Translations under genes and position numbers: made by a program | Notes under the pieces: generated by a model | Databases searched by the model: none | The model's input: only the letters and a program-made list of their open reading frames with translations | What the model was told of the DNA's origin: nothing | Assembly: GCF_000299415.1 (NCBI RefSeq) | Contig: NZ_AMPG01000002.1 | Coordinates: forward strand, 124,001 to 188,000 | Source: Candidatus Microthrix parvicella Bio17-1 | Lineage (GTDB): Bacteria > Actinomycetota > Acidimicrobiia > Acidimicrobiales > Microtrichaceae | DNA: 64,000 nt | Direction of reading: 5' to 3' | In this document: positions 16,828-25,080 of the stretch, piece by piece | Position numbering within the stretch: position 1 is the first letter of the stretch | How the letters are laid out: every line of letters starts with the position of its first letter

Positions 16828-17631
16828 TCACACCGGGCCTCCGGAGCAGGCGGAGTCCCGGCTGATCGTGACCAGCGAGGGTTCGGTCGCGTTGATCGAC
16901 TTCAGACAATCGAGCACGACCCGACCCGACAACAGTGTGGAGACCGCGGCCAGCTTTCGATCCAACTGATCGGTCGTGCCGACCCTCGCCCGAACCCCAT
17001 CGAGGAGCTCGAGTTCCACGCCGTCGTCGCCCACACCGACCGCCACCGTCACGGCCACCAGGTCGGCGGGAAGTGCGGCGGCCACATCGACCGCCGCCAG
17101 CATCGGCTTGGGCACGGCGCCCCCGACCGACGGCTCCACCGTGGCCTCGACCCGCACCAGATCCTGAGGAACCTCGTTGCGCAGCGACAACACACGCCCG
17201 GTTGGGCCCACCAGCGCAGCCGCACCCTTGGTGGTGGGCACGTAGGCCACCGGCCGGTCATCGGACACCGTCACCGTGACGGTTCCGAGCACCGACACGG
17301 TGACGTCGGCGTCGGCCATGCCGGGGAGCGCAGCAACCTGCCTGGTCAGATCGGCAGCGTCCACCCGAAGCACCGGCCTGCCCTTGACATCGCCGAGCGC
17401 ACGGAGCACCTCGGCCGACGAGGCCTCATTGACACCGTTGACCTCGACGGTTCTCACCCCCAGCAGCGGGGTGGCGTAGACGACGGTGGCCACGCCAACG
17501 AGGAGCGTCGTGACGCCCACCCCGATCGCCAGGCGCAGCCTGCGGCGGGCCCGCCCACGGGTGACACCGATTCGACGAGCCCGCATCCGTGGGTCGACGC
17601 CCGTCGGTCGAGACCCCGAGCCGCGGCTCAT
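16828..17631 (-). CDS. ftsQ: Cell division protein FtsQ/DivIB
   Basis: 267 residues. An Arg-rich cytoplasmic N-terminus precedes a single membrane segment (LAIGVGVTTLLVGVATVVY, about 34-52). The POTRA domain begins at GVRTVEVNGVNEASSAEVLR, and the FtsQ domain follows with VSDDRPVAYVPTTKG. It bridges cytoplasmic and extracytoplasmic divisome parts with FtsL and FtsB. The ATG overlaps the murB stop by 4 nt. Confidence 0.93.
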   Translation of the reverse strand: MSRGSGSRPTGVDPRMRARRIGVTRGRARRRLRLAIGVGVTTLLVGVATVVYATPLLGVRTVEVNGVNEASSAEVLRALGDVKGRPVLRVDAADLTRQVAALPGMADADVTVSVLGTVTVTVSDDRPVAYVPTTKGAAALVGPTGRVLSLRNEVPQDLVRVEATVEPSVGGAVPKPMLAAVDVAAALPADLVAVTVAVGVGDDGVELELLDGVRARVGTTDQLDRKLAAVSTLLSGRVVLDCLKSINATEPSLVTISRDSACSGGPV

Positions 17632-18590
17632 TCCAGGTCCTCGAAGGGCTCGAATCCGATCATCACCGTCTCAGCTTCCAACACGACACCGCTGTGGTGG
17701 TGGACCATCCGTCGAACGACGGCCATCAGCTCGCGCACGTCGTCAGCGGAGCCGCCGGAATCCGCCACGATGAAGTTGGCGTGCTTGTTGGACACCTGCG
17801 CCGTGCCCACCCGCAGGCCCTGGGCGCCCGCCTCCTCCACCAGACGCCACGCCGAGCCCTTCGCCGGGTTGGTCCATACCGAACCGCCCGTGCGCCGGGT
17901 CTCCTGGAAATCCCGCCGATGGTTCAGGTGCACCGTGTTGTCCGCGGCGATCTCGCCGGGGTCGCCGACCGACGTGGCAAAGCCGGCCGCGGTGACCACC
18001 TGGGTGCGGCTCAGGCGGGAGCGACGGTAGCCAAAATCGAACCAATCAGGCTCCCGCCGTTCGAGCGTCCCGGTCGCCACGTCGAACACGTCGGCCCACC
18101 GCAGCGCATGTCGGACCTCGACGGCGTCGGTCGACACGCCCGCGTTCATTCGAACCGCACCGCCGACCGACCCTGGGATCCCGGCCATCCAGGACAAGCC
18201 GGCGTGGCCGGTCTCGGCACAGCGGCGCGCCAGGTCGGGCATCCGCACCGCACCGCCAGCGGTCACGCACACCTCGTCGGTCACCGCATCGACGTCGATG
18301 TCGCCAAGGGGGCCGTTGCGATCCAGGTGCACCACCAGGCCGTCGTATCCAGCATCGGACACCAACAGGTTCGACCCCTCCCCCACCACCAACAGGTCCA
18401 CGTCCTCGCCCGTGAGGGCCGCGGCGACAAGACGCAGCGCTTCGACGGAGTCGACATCCACCCAGGCGGCGGCGGGGCCGCCCACCCGGTACCAGCTGGC
18501 CTTGGCCATCGAGACACCGACCTGAACCCGTTCCCCCATGGCATCCACCAGTCGAGCCACCACCGTCGTAGCTGCCTCGGAGCCGCTCAC
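17628..18590 (-). CDS. murB: UDP-N-acetylenolpyruvoylglucosamine reductase
   Basis: 320 residues. VVGEGSNLLVSDAGYDGLVV and GIPGSVGGAVRMNAG are FAD-binding motifs. YRRSRL and the C-terminal KHANFIVADSGGSADDV complete the type I MurB pattern. It reduces the enolpyruvyl group with NADPH to give UDP-MurNAc, the step just before MurC. The GTG start overlaps murC by 4 nt. Confidence 0.96.
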   Translation of the reverse strand: MSGSEAATTVVARLVDAMGERVQVGVSMAKASWYRVGGPAAAWVDVDSVEALRLVAAALTGEDVDLLVVGEGSNLLVSDAGYDGLVVHLDRNGPLGDIDVDAVTDEVCVTAGGAVRMPDLARRCAETGHAGLSWMAGIPGSVGGAVRMNAGVSTDAVEVRHALRWADVFDVATGTLERREPDWFDFGYRRSRLSRTQVVTAAGFATSVGDPGEIAADNTVHLNHRRDFQETRRTGGSVWTNPAKGSAWRLVEEAGAQGLRVGTAQVSNKHANFIVADSGGSADDVRELMAVVRRMVHHHSGVVLEAETVMIGFEPFEDLE

Positions 18591-20062
18591 GACCCGGCAC
18601 CCGGACGGACCGCACCCAGTTCGTCGGCCAGGGTGGTGACGTCCCCGGCACCCATCGTGAGCACGAGGTCGCCCGATCGCACCAGCGCACGCACCACGGC
18701 CCCAAGGTCGGAGCGGTTCGGCGCATCGGCCACGTGGACGCCCCCGTGACGCCGGGTGGCCTCGGAGATGAGCGTGCCGTCCACTCCCTCGATCGGCTCC
18801 TCACGGGCGGCGAAGACATCGGTCACCACCACCACGTCGGCGGCGGCGAGCGCGGCCCCAAAGTGCTCGGCCAGACGCTGCGTGCGGCTGTAGAGATGGG
18901 GCTGAAAAACGGCCACCACGCGGCCACCGTCCCAACCCGACGCGGCAGCCAGCGTGGCGGCGACCTCGGTGGGGTGATGTGCGTAGTCGTCGATGAAGCT
19001 GACGCCGCCGACCGAGCCGCGATGCTCGAAACGTCGACCGGTGCCGGTGAATGATGCAACTCCGGCGGCGGCCAGGTGCGGGTCGAAGCCCAACTCCCCC
19101 ACCAGCGCAACCACCCCGGCGGCGTTTCGAGCGTTGTGGTCGCCCGGTACCGCCAGGCGAAGGGCGATTCGGTCACCGCTCGGCGAGGTGAGCATCGACG
19201 TGGTGCCGGTGACCGCTTCGGTCAGCACCTCCAGCCACCAGTCGGTACCCGGGGTGGTGCCGAAGGTGACCACTCCTCCGACGGCATTGGCCACCAGCGC
19301 CGCGCCGTGATCGTCGAGGCCTGCAACCCGAACGGTCGGCGAAGTTGCAGCATCGGCCGGGTTGCCGGTGAGGAACTCGACGTAGCCGTCGATCACCCGC
19401 CCCAACGTGCCGTGGAAGTCGAGATGCTCGCCTTCGGCATTGGTCAGCAACACCGCCGTTCGAGCCAACGCCAGGTGGGTGTCGTCGGACTCGTCGGCCT
19501 CCACCACGAACCAATCGCCATCGCCCCAATGCGCCGGGGAGCCCAACGCCGGCACGGTCGAGCCGACCAGCCAACTCACGTTTGCACCGGCACTGCGCAT
19601 CGCCAGCGCCAACATCGCCGTCGAGGTGGTCTTACCGTGGGTACCGGACACGGCGATGGTCGGTCGCAACCGCGTCAAGCCCGCCAGGGCCTCAGCCCGG
19701 CTGAGCACCGGCAACCCGGCGTCAACGGCCGCCTGACGCTCGGGGTGGTCGGCCTTGATCGCCGTGGAGCAGATGACCAGGTCGGCGTCCACCACGTGGG
19801 CCGGATCATGGCCCACGTGTGCCGTCACCCCCAGTTCGGTCAGCCGCTCCAGCACGGGGGCCGCCCGCTGGTCGCTTCCCGACACCTCGTGGCCCAATTC
19901 CCGAAGGATCATCGCCAGCGCGGAAATGCCCGTGCCCGCCAGCCCGATCAGATGGATCCGGCGGGGCGTGCCGGCCAGCAACCCGGCCACGGCGTGAGCG
20001 TCGACAGGCCCGCCCGGTCGTGTCGATTTGCCGGGGATCGGCGTGTCGTGCGTCGCGCTCAT
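18587..20062 (-). CDS. murC: UDP-N-acetylmuramate--L-alanine ligase
   Basis: 491 residues. IHLIGLAGTGISALAMI is the N-terminal UDP-binding loop. AVSGTHGKTTSTAMLA is the ATP-binding P-loop. DDYAHHPTEVAATLAAA is a Mur ligase C-domain motif. It adds L-alanine to UDP-MurNAc. The gene overlaps murG by 4 nt upstream and murB by 4 nt downstream. Confidence 0.97.
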   Translation of the reverse strand: MSATHDTPIPGKSTRPGGPVDAHAVAGLLAGTPRRIHLIGLAGTGISALAMILRELGHEVSGSDQRAAPVLERLTELGVTAHVGHDPAHVVDADLVICSTAIKADHPERQAAVDAGLPVLSRAEALAGLTRLRPTIAVSGTHGKTTSTAMLALAMRSAGANVSWLVGSTVPALGSPAHWGDGDWFVVEADESDDTHLALARTAVLLTNAEGEHLDFHGTLGRVIDGYVEFLTGNPADAATSPTVRVAGLDDHGAALVANAVGGVVTFGTTPGTDWWLEVLTEAVTGTTSMLTSPSGDRIALRLAVPGDHNARNAAGVVALVGELGFDPHLAAAGVASFTGTGRRFEHRGSVGGVSFIDDYAHHPTEVAATLAAASGWDGGRVVAVFQPHLYSRTQRLAEHFGAALAAADVVVVTDVFAAREEPIEGVDGTLISEATRRHGGVHVADAPNRSDLGAVVRALVRSGDLVLTMGAGDVTTLADELGAVRPGAGS

Positions 20063-21225
20063 GTTCGTCCCTTCGCCGCGGCCTCCAACAGGTCGGCCAC
20101 GCGGGCGGCCGCGTCGGGGTGCCCCTGCGACCTGGCCGCAGCCGCCATTGGTAGCAGCCGCTCCGGCTCGTCGATCAACGGCAGTAGTTCGGCGAGCAGG
20201 CGATCGGAGCTGAGGTCGGAATCGGTCACCAACGCCGCACCGCCCGCCTCGACCAACCCGGCTGCGTTGGCCCGCTGATGATCGCGGGTGGCGATGGGGA
20301 GGGGCACCAGGATCGACGGCAGACCCACGATCGCCAGCTCGGCCACGGTGGAGCCCCCCGCCCTGGTCAGCCCGAGGTCGGCCGCCGCCAGCAGGTCGCC
20401 GATCTCATCGGAATACTCCACCGCGCGGTAGCTCAGGCCGTCGGCGGGAAGCGGCGGCGGACGAAACCGGGGCTGGTCGCGCAGCGCCCAGTCCCGGCGG
20501 CCGAAGACGTGATAGATCGCCAGATCCCCTCGCCCGGCCAGGCGGCCCAACGCCCCGACGACGGCGGTGTTGATCCGCTGGGATCCGAGCGACCCCGAGA
20601 ACACCGCCAACACGGTGCGATCCGCCGGTAGCCCCAGCCGGGCCCGCGCCTCGGCTTTGGAAAGCGATGCGGCCGCGATGATCTCGGGCCGCACCGGGTT
20701 ACCGGTGAGCACCGCACGGGGCAGATCCACCCCCTCAAACGCAGCTGCGCACGACGTGGCGAAGCGCGCCACCAGCCGGTTGGCCGAGCCCGCCAACGCA
20801 TTCTGATCGGCCACCACCAGCGGGATTCCCAGCAGCGCCGCGGACGCGGCGCAGGCCACCGAGGCGAAACCTCCCAGCGCCAACACCGCCTGGGGCCGTT
20901 CGCGTCGCAACAACCTCAGGGCCTGGCCGGCGGCCCTCGCCAACCCCCAGCCGGCGGCCAGGTTCTCGGCGGTCAGCGACCGCTGAATCCCGCGACCCGG
21001 CAGCAGCCTGACGGGAAATCCACGCTCGGGCACCAGGGTGGCCTCGGGGCCCCGCTCGGCGCCCACAAAAAGTACCGTCGACCGCCTGTGGCCCCGCCGC
21101 ACCAGCTCGTCCGCCACGACCAGACCCGGGATCAGGTGTCCGGCGGTGCCGCCGCCGGCGATGACAAAGGTCGGCCTCTCAGCGGGCCGTTTCGCCTCGT
21201 GATCGTCTGTGCCGCTCACGCCCAT
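20059..21225 (-). CDS. murG: Lipid II synthase MurG (GT28)
   Basis: 388 residues. FVIAGGGTAGHLIPGLVVAD is the N-terminal lipid-I-binding G-loop. FSGSLGSQRIN and TRAGGSTVAELAIVGLPSIL bind UDP-GlcNAc. It transfers GlcNAc to lipid I on the inner membrane face. The ATG at 21225 shares one base with the ftsW stop (TGATG). The frame continues open upstream into ftsW but that is not coding. A GTG two codons later is an alternative. Confidence 0.96.
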   Translation of the reverse strand: MGVSGTDDHEAKRPAERPTFVIAGGGTAGHLIPGLVVADELVRRGHRRSTVLFVGAERGPEATLVPERGFPVRLLPGRGIQRSLTAENLAAGWGLARAAGQALRLLRRERPQAVLALGGFASVACAASAALLGIPLVVADQNALAGSANRLVARFATSCAAAFEGVDLPRAVLTGNPVRPEIIAAASLSKAEARARLGLPADRTVLAVFSGSLGSQRINTAVVGALGRLAGRGDLAIYHVFGRRDWALRDQPRFRPPPLPADGLSYRAVEYSDEIGDLLAAADLGLTRAGGSTVAELAIVGLPSILVPLPIATRDHQRANAAGLVEAGGAALVTDSDLSSDRLLAELLPLIDEPERLLPMAAAARSQGHPDAAARVADLLEAAAKGRT

Positions 21226-22514
21226 CACCCGGAGGATCGGGCGGGGCGACGCGCCGGTGTGCCTTGGCTTCGTGCGATGTTCACCAGAATGCCGGCGGCG
21301 GCCATCGTGATGATGATCGACGAGCCGCCGTAGCTGAGGAACGGCAGGGTGATGCCCTTGTTGGGCAATGCACCGGTGGCCACCCCAAGGTTGACGAACG
21401 CCTGCACGCCGATCCAGGTGGAAATGCCGGTGGCCACCAGCTTGGAGAATCGGTCCTGTGCCGAGCGGGCCACCCGCAAACCGGCCGTGAAGAACAACAG
21501 GTACAGCGCCTGCACGGCCAGGGCACCGAACAGCCCAAACTCCTCGCCGATGATGGCGTAGACAAAGTCGGTGTGAGCCTCGGGGAGAAACCCGTACTTG
21601 GCACGGCTGGTGCCGATGCCCGACCCAAACCAGCCCCCCGACGCCAGACTGACCTGTGCCTGCAGCGTTTGGTAGCCCGACGTGGTCGGATGCTGCCAGG
21701 GATCCAGAAAGGCCAACATGCGGGCCCGGCGGTAGCCCCACATCGAGGCGGCGGCGCCCACGGCGCTCGCAGGCAGTGCGTAGGTGGCCAGGCTGATGGG
21801 CGTGGCTCCGGCGACTCCCAGGATCGCGAAGGCGAGCACGGCGAGCAGCACGGTGGTGCCCAGGTCCGGCTGCAACATGACGAACGCGGCAAACCCGGCC
21901 AACACCACCATCACCGGACGTACCGTGCGCACCGGGTCGCCCATCTGGTCCCGCCGACCGGCCAGCAGGTCGGCCGCGAAGACGATCAGAGCGATCTTGG
22001 CCAGCTCCGACGGCTGAAACTGGAGGAACCCGATGCCGAGCCAGCGGCGGGATCCGTTGACGGTGACCGCGAGCGGGTTGCCGGGAATGGCGACCAGAAA
22101 CAACAGCCCAAACGAAGTCGCCAACAGCGGGGTTGCCAGGTCCCGCAGACGTCGATGATCGAACCGCGACATCACCCACATGGCCACGGCACCCAAGCCA
22201 ACAAACATGGCCTGACGGGTAAAGAACCGGTAGGGCGACCCGCCGATGTCGAGCGATTTCACCGCCGACGCCGAGAGCACCATCACCAGACCCATGCCGC
22301 ACAGGCCCGCCACCAGCGCCACCAGCAACATGGCGGTCGGAGTCATCGGGTTGGCCGACCCTGGCAGGTGGGGACGACGCATCGCTCTTTTCGACCCGCG
22401 CGTGCCCGGCGGGCCGGTGGACCTCGGAGCACGCGTCCGCCCGGAGCGAGGCGACCCTGCGCCCGACGTCGAACCGCGTGAGCGACCCGGCTGAGGGGTA
22501 AACGTCATGCCCAT
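21225..22514 (-). CDS. ftsW: Division SEDS protein FtsW
   Basis: 429 residues. A 45-residue Arg/Ser/Pro-rich cytoplasmic N-terminus precedes about ten membrane segments. QFQPSELAKIALIVFAADLL, GSGIGTSRAKYGFLPEAHTD, FVYAIIGEEFG and LPFLSYGGSSIII are SEDS-family landmarks. It polymerises glycan strands from lipid II with FtsI. It lies directly between mraY and murG, where murD is usually also found. The start overlaps the mraY stop by one base. A second ATG two codons on is possible. Confidence 0.96.
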   Translation of the reverse strand: MGMTFTPQPGRSRGSTSGAGSPRSGRTRAPRSTGPPGTRGSKRAMRRPHLPGSANPMTPTAMLLVALVAGLCGMGLVMVLSASAVKSLDIGGSPYRFFTRQAMFVGLGAVAMWVMSRFDHRRLRDLATPLLATSFGLLFLVAIPGNPLAVTVNGSRRWLGIGFLQFQPSELAKIALIVFAADLLAGRRDQMGDPVRTVRPVMVVLAGFAAFVMLQPDLGTTVLLAVLAFAILGVAGATPISLATYALPASAVGAAASMWGYRRARMLAFLDPWQHPTTSGYQTLQAQVSLASGGWFGSGIGTSRAKYGFLPEAHTDFVYAIIGEEFGLFGALAVQALYLLFFTAGLRVARSAQDRFSKLVATGISTWIGVQAFVNLGVATGALPNKGITLPFLSYGGSSIIITMAAAGILVNIARSQGTPARRPARSSG

Positions 22515-23560
22515 CAGCCCGTCGCCCCCGTGCCCAGAAAATCGGCGTAGAAGAGCCCGATCCCCAGCGCCGTGCAGATTCCGGTCAGCAGCCACATACG
22601 AATGATCACGGTGGTCTCGGGCCAACCGGCCATCTCGAAGTGGTGATGGATGGGTGCCATGCGAAACACCCGACGCCCCGTGGCCTTGAAGCTGGCCACC
22701 TGCAGGATGACCGACAGCGTCTCGATGACGAACAGGGCGCCGACGATGGGCAGCAGCAGTTGGGTGTTGGTGGCCAACGCCAGACAGGCGAGCCCGGCGC
22801 CGATCGCCAGCGAACCGGTGTCGCCCATGAAGATCTGGGCCGGTGCCGCGTTCCACCAAAGAAAGCCGACGCAGGCGCCCAGCATCGCAGCGGCCACCAC
22901 GGCCACGTCGAGGGCGTCGGTCACCTGGTAGATCTCCGGGTAGCGGAACGTCCAAAACCCGACGACGACGTAGGCCGAGAAGCCAAAGCTGGCGGATCCG
23001 GCGGCCAGCCCATCGAGGCCGTCGGTGAGGTTGACCGCGTTGGCCGATCCGGTGATCAGCACCACCGCCCAGGCCACCCAGGCCAGCTTGGGCAGTTCCC
23101 AGCCCGGCAGGGTTCCGCGGGTGAAGTTGATCGTCAGTGCCACGTTGGTGCGCGACGCCAACGCCCAGGCGACCGCAACCGCCACCGCCAGCAGGCCCAG
23201 CATCTTGGCCCGGCTGTTGAGGCCGAGGTTGCGTTCGTTGGCCACCTTGATCCAGTCGTCGGCCAGCCCCACCACCCCGGCTCCGGCAATGGCCAACATC
23301 ACATACAGCCCTGTCCGGGTATAGCCCAGGTTCGACTCGGTGCCCCGGTACAGGTTGGAGCCCAGGTAGCCGATCAACCCGCCGGACACGATGGCGATGC
23401 CCCCCATCGTCGGAGTGCCCGCCTTGGTGGTGTGACCGCGCGGAACATCCTCGTGAATCGGCTGACCGATGCGGTGCTTCGTCAACCAGAAGATCAGAAA
23501 CTTGGTGCCGAACAGCGAAACGATCAGGGCGATTCCGGCGGCGAGCAGGAGGCGGATCAT
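22514..23560 (-). CDS. mraY: Phospho-MurNAc-pentapeptide transferase
   Basis: 348 residues and about ten membrane segments. HTTKAGTPTMGGIAIVSG, DDWIKVANERNLGLNSRAKM, NLTDGLDGLA, FMGDTGSLAIGA and PIHHHFEMAGWPE are the MraY catalytic and uridine-binding motifs. It makes lipid I from UDP-MurNAc-pentapeptide and undecaprenyl phosphate. The ATG overlaps the murE stop by 4 nt, which leaves no room for the murF gene usually found here. Confidence 0.97.
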   Translation of the reverse strand: MIRLLLAAGIALIVSLFGTKFLIFWLTKHRIGQPIHEDVPRGHTTKAGTPTMGGIAIVSGGLIGYLGSNLYRGTESNLGYTRTGLYVMLAIAGAGVVGLADDWIKVANERNLGLNSRAKMLGLLAVAVAVAWALASRTNVALTINFTRGTLPGWELPKLAWVAWAVVLITGSANAVNLTDGLDGLAAGSASFGFSAYVVVGFWTFRYPEIYQVTDALDVAVVAAAMLGACVGFLWWNAAPAQIFMGDTGSLAIGAGLACLALATNTQLLLPIVGALFVIETLSVILQVASFKATGRRVFRMAPIHHHFEMAGWPETTVIIRMWLLTGICTALGIGLFYADFLGTGATG

Positions 23561-25080
23561 CGTGGGTCACCGTCCTCTGCCAGCCGTGCCCACTCTTCAA
23601 CGGCAACCTCGGCATCGTCGAAGTGCTCCACCCGGTCGGCAAAGGTCTGGGTGGTCTCGTGACCCTTCCCGGCGATCACCACCAGCGACGACGACGACGG
23701 GGCGCCGGCGAGTGCTGCCGCAATGGCGGCACGTCGATCGACAATGAGCTCGGCAGGAGTGGTGGCCACACCCGTCGATCCTTGCGCGGCCGACTCCATG
23801 ATCGCCAACGGGTCCTCGCTGCGAGGGTTGTCAGAGGTGATGATCACCCGGTCGGCCCGCTCGGCGGCCACGCGACCCATCTCCGGTCGCTTCTCACGAT
23901 CCCGGTCACCTCCGCAACCAAACACGACGATCAGTTCGCCGTCGACGGGCAGCAGTTCGCGAGCGCTCTCCAGCACGGCAGCCAGTGCGTCCGGACTGTG
24001 CGCGTAATCAACCACCACAGCCGGCACACGATCGTGGCCCTCAGGGCTCAGGTTGACCGCCTGAAACCGACCCGGAGGCCCGGAGATGTCCGATGCCGCG
24101 GCGGCCACTGCGCTCACGTCGTGCCCCAACAGCACGGCTGTTTCAAGCACCGGTAGGACATTGGACAGGTTCACTCGCCCCGGCAGCGCCACATTCACCC
24201 GATGACCGCGCCACGTAAACGTCGATCCTCGGGGCGTCAGCACCACCTCGTCCAAATCGTCCAGGGAGTACTCCATCACGGGAAGCCCTCCGGCGGCGTC
24301 GCGGAGCAACCGACCGTGCACATCGTCGATGTTCAGGAGCGCATGGCGGGCTCGCTGCGGCTCAAAGAGGCGTGCCTTCGCCGCGAAGTAGGCCTCCTGG
24401 GTGTCATGAAAGTCCAGGTGATCCCGCCCGAGGTTGGTGAAGACCGCCACATCGAAGACCAGACCGTCCGCCCGATGGAGGGCCAGCGCATGCGACGACA
24501 CCTCGAGCGCCACCGCCTCAACCCCGGCATCGGCCGCCTCGTGGAGGTGGCGGGCCAACTCGGGCCCCTCCGGGGTGGTCCGGGCTCCAGTGAGGGTTCC
24601 CATAGACTCTGCGCCGACCCCCAGGCGGTTCAGCAGTTTGGCCAACAAACTGACGAAGGTGGTCTTGCCGTTGGTGCCGGTGACCCCGACCAGTTGCAAC
24701 CGGGTGCCGGGGTGGCCGTGGGCGACCTGCGCCACCGGGCCCATCGCCGCCCGAACGTCCGGCACCACCAACTGCGGCACTTTGAGGCCCGACAGTTCCT
24801 GCTCCACCAGCAGCGAGCCGACCCCGTTGGCCACCGCATCGGCGGCAAAGTCATGGCCGTCGGCCCGTTCCCCTCGAACCGCGGCAAACATCGTGCGTTT
24901 CGTTGCGCGTGCCCTGCTGTCGAAGGACACGTCGTCCACGACGACCGAGGTGGCGTCCGCTCCGGCCAAGCGGCCCCCAACCTGTTCGGCCAACTCCGAC
25001 AACGAGATTCCCGTGGTGGTGGGCCGGGCGGGTGCGTCGGTCCGGCCACCGGCCTGCCGACCTCCACGAGCGTCACCCAT
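23557..25080 (-). CDS. murE: UDP-MurNAc-tripeptide synthetase (meso-DAP adding)
   Basis: 507 residues. GVTGTNGKTTFVSLLAKLL is the ATP-binding loop. FTNLGRDHLDFH is the Mur ligase carbamyl-lysine/metal region. ITSDNPRSEDP contains DNPR, the signature of meso-diaminopimelate-specific MurE. The cell wall is therefore probably of the DAP type. The ATG at 25080 overlaps the ftsI stop by 8 nt. Further in-frame starts upstream lie inside ftsI. Confidence 0.97.
   Translation of the reverse strand: MGDARGGRQAGGRTDAPARPTTTGISLSELAEQVGGRLAGADATSVVVDDVSFDSRARATKRTMFAAVRGERADGHDFAADAVANGVGSLLVEQELSGLKVPQLVVPDVRAAMGPVAQVAHGHPGTRLQLVGVTGTNGKTTFVSLLAKLLNRLGVGAESMGTLTGARTTPEGPELARHLHEAADAGVEAVALEVSSHALALHRADGLVFDVAVFTNLGRDHLDFHDTQEAYFAAKARLFEPQRARHALLNIDDVHGRLLRDAAGGLPVMEYSLDDLDEVVLTPRGSTFTWRGHRVNVALPGRVNLSNVLPVLETAVLLGHDVSAVAAAASDISGPPGRFQAVNLSPEGHDRVPAVVVDYAHSPDALAAVLESARELLPVDGELIVVFGCGGDRDREKRPEMGRVAAERADRVIITSDNPRSEDPLAIMESAAQGSTGVATTPAELIVDRRAAIAAALAGAPSSSSLVVIAGKGHETTQTFADRVEHFDDAEVAVEEWARLAEDGDPR

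Noticed and set aside
20059-22302. A 747-residue frame suggesting a longer MurG fusion
   Set aside because: Only the part from 21225 is MurG. The extra N-terminal half is an out-of-frame reading of ftsW with no protein family.
21225-23642. An 805-residue frame suggesting a MraY-FtsW fusion
   Set aside because: The part before 22514 is an out-of-frame reading of mraY, whose own frame is intact and ends exactly where ftsW starts.
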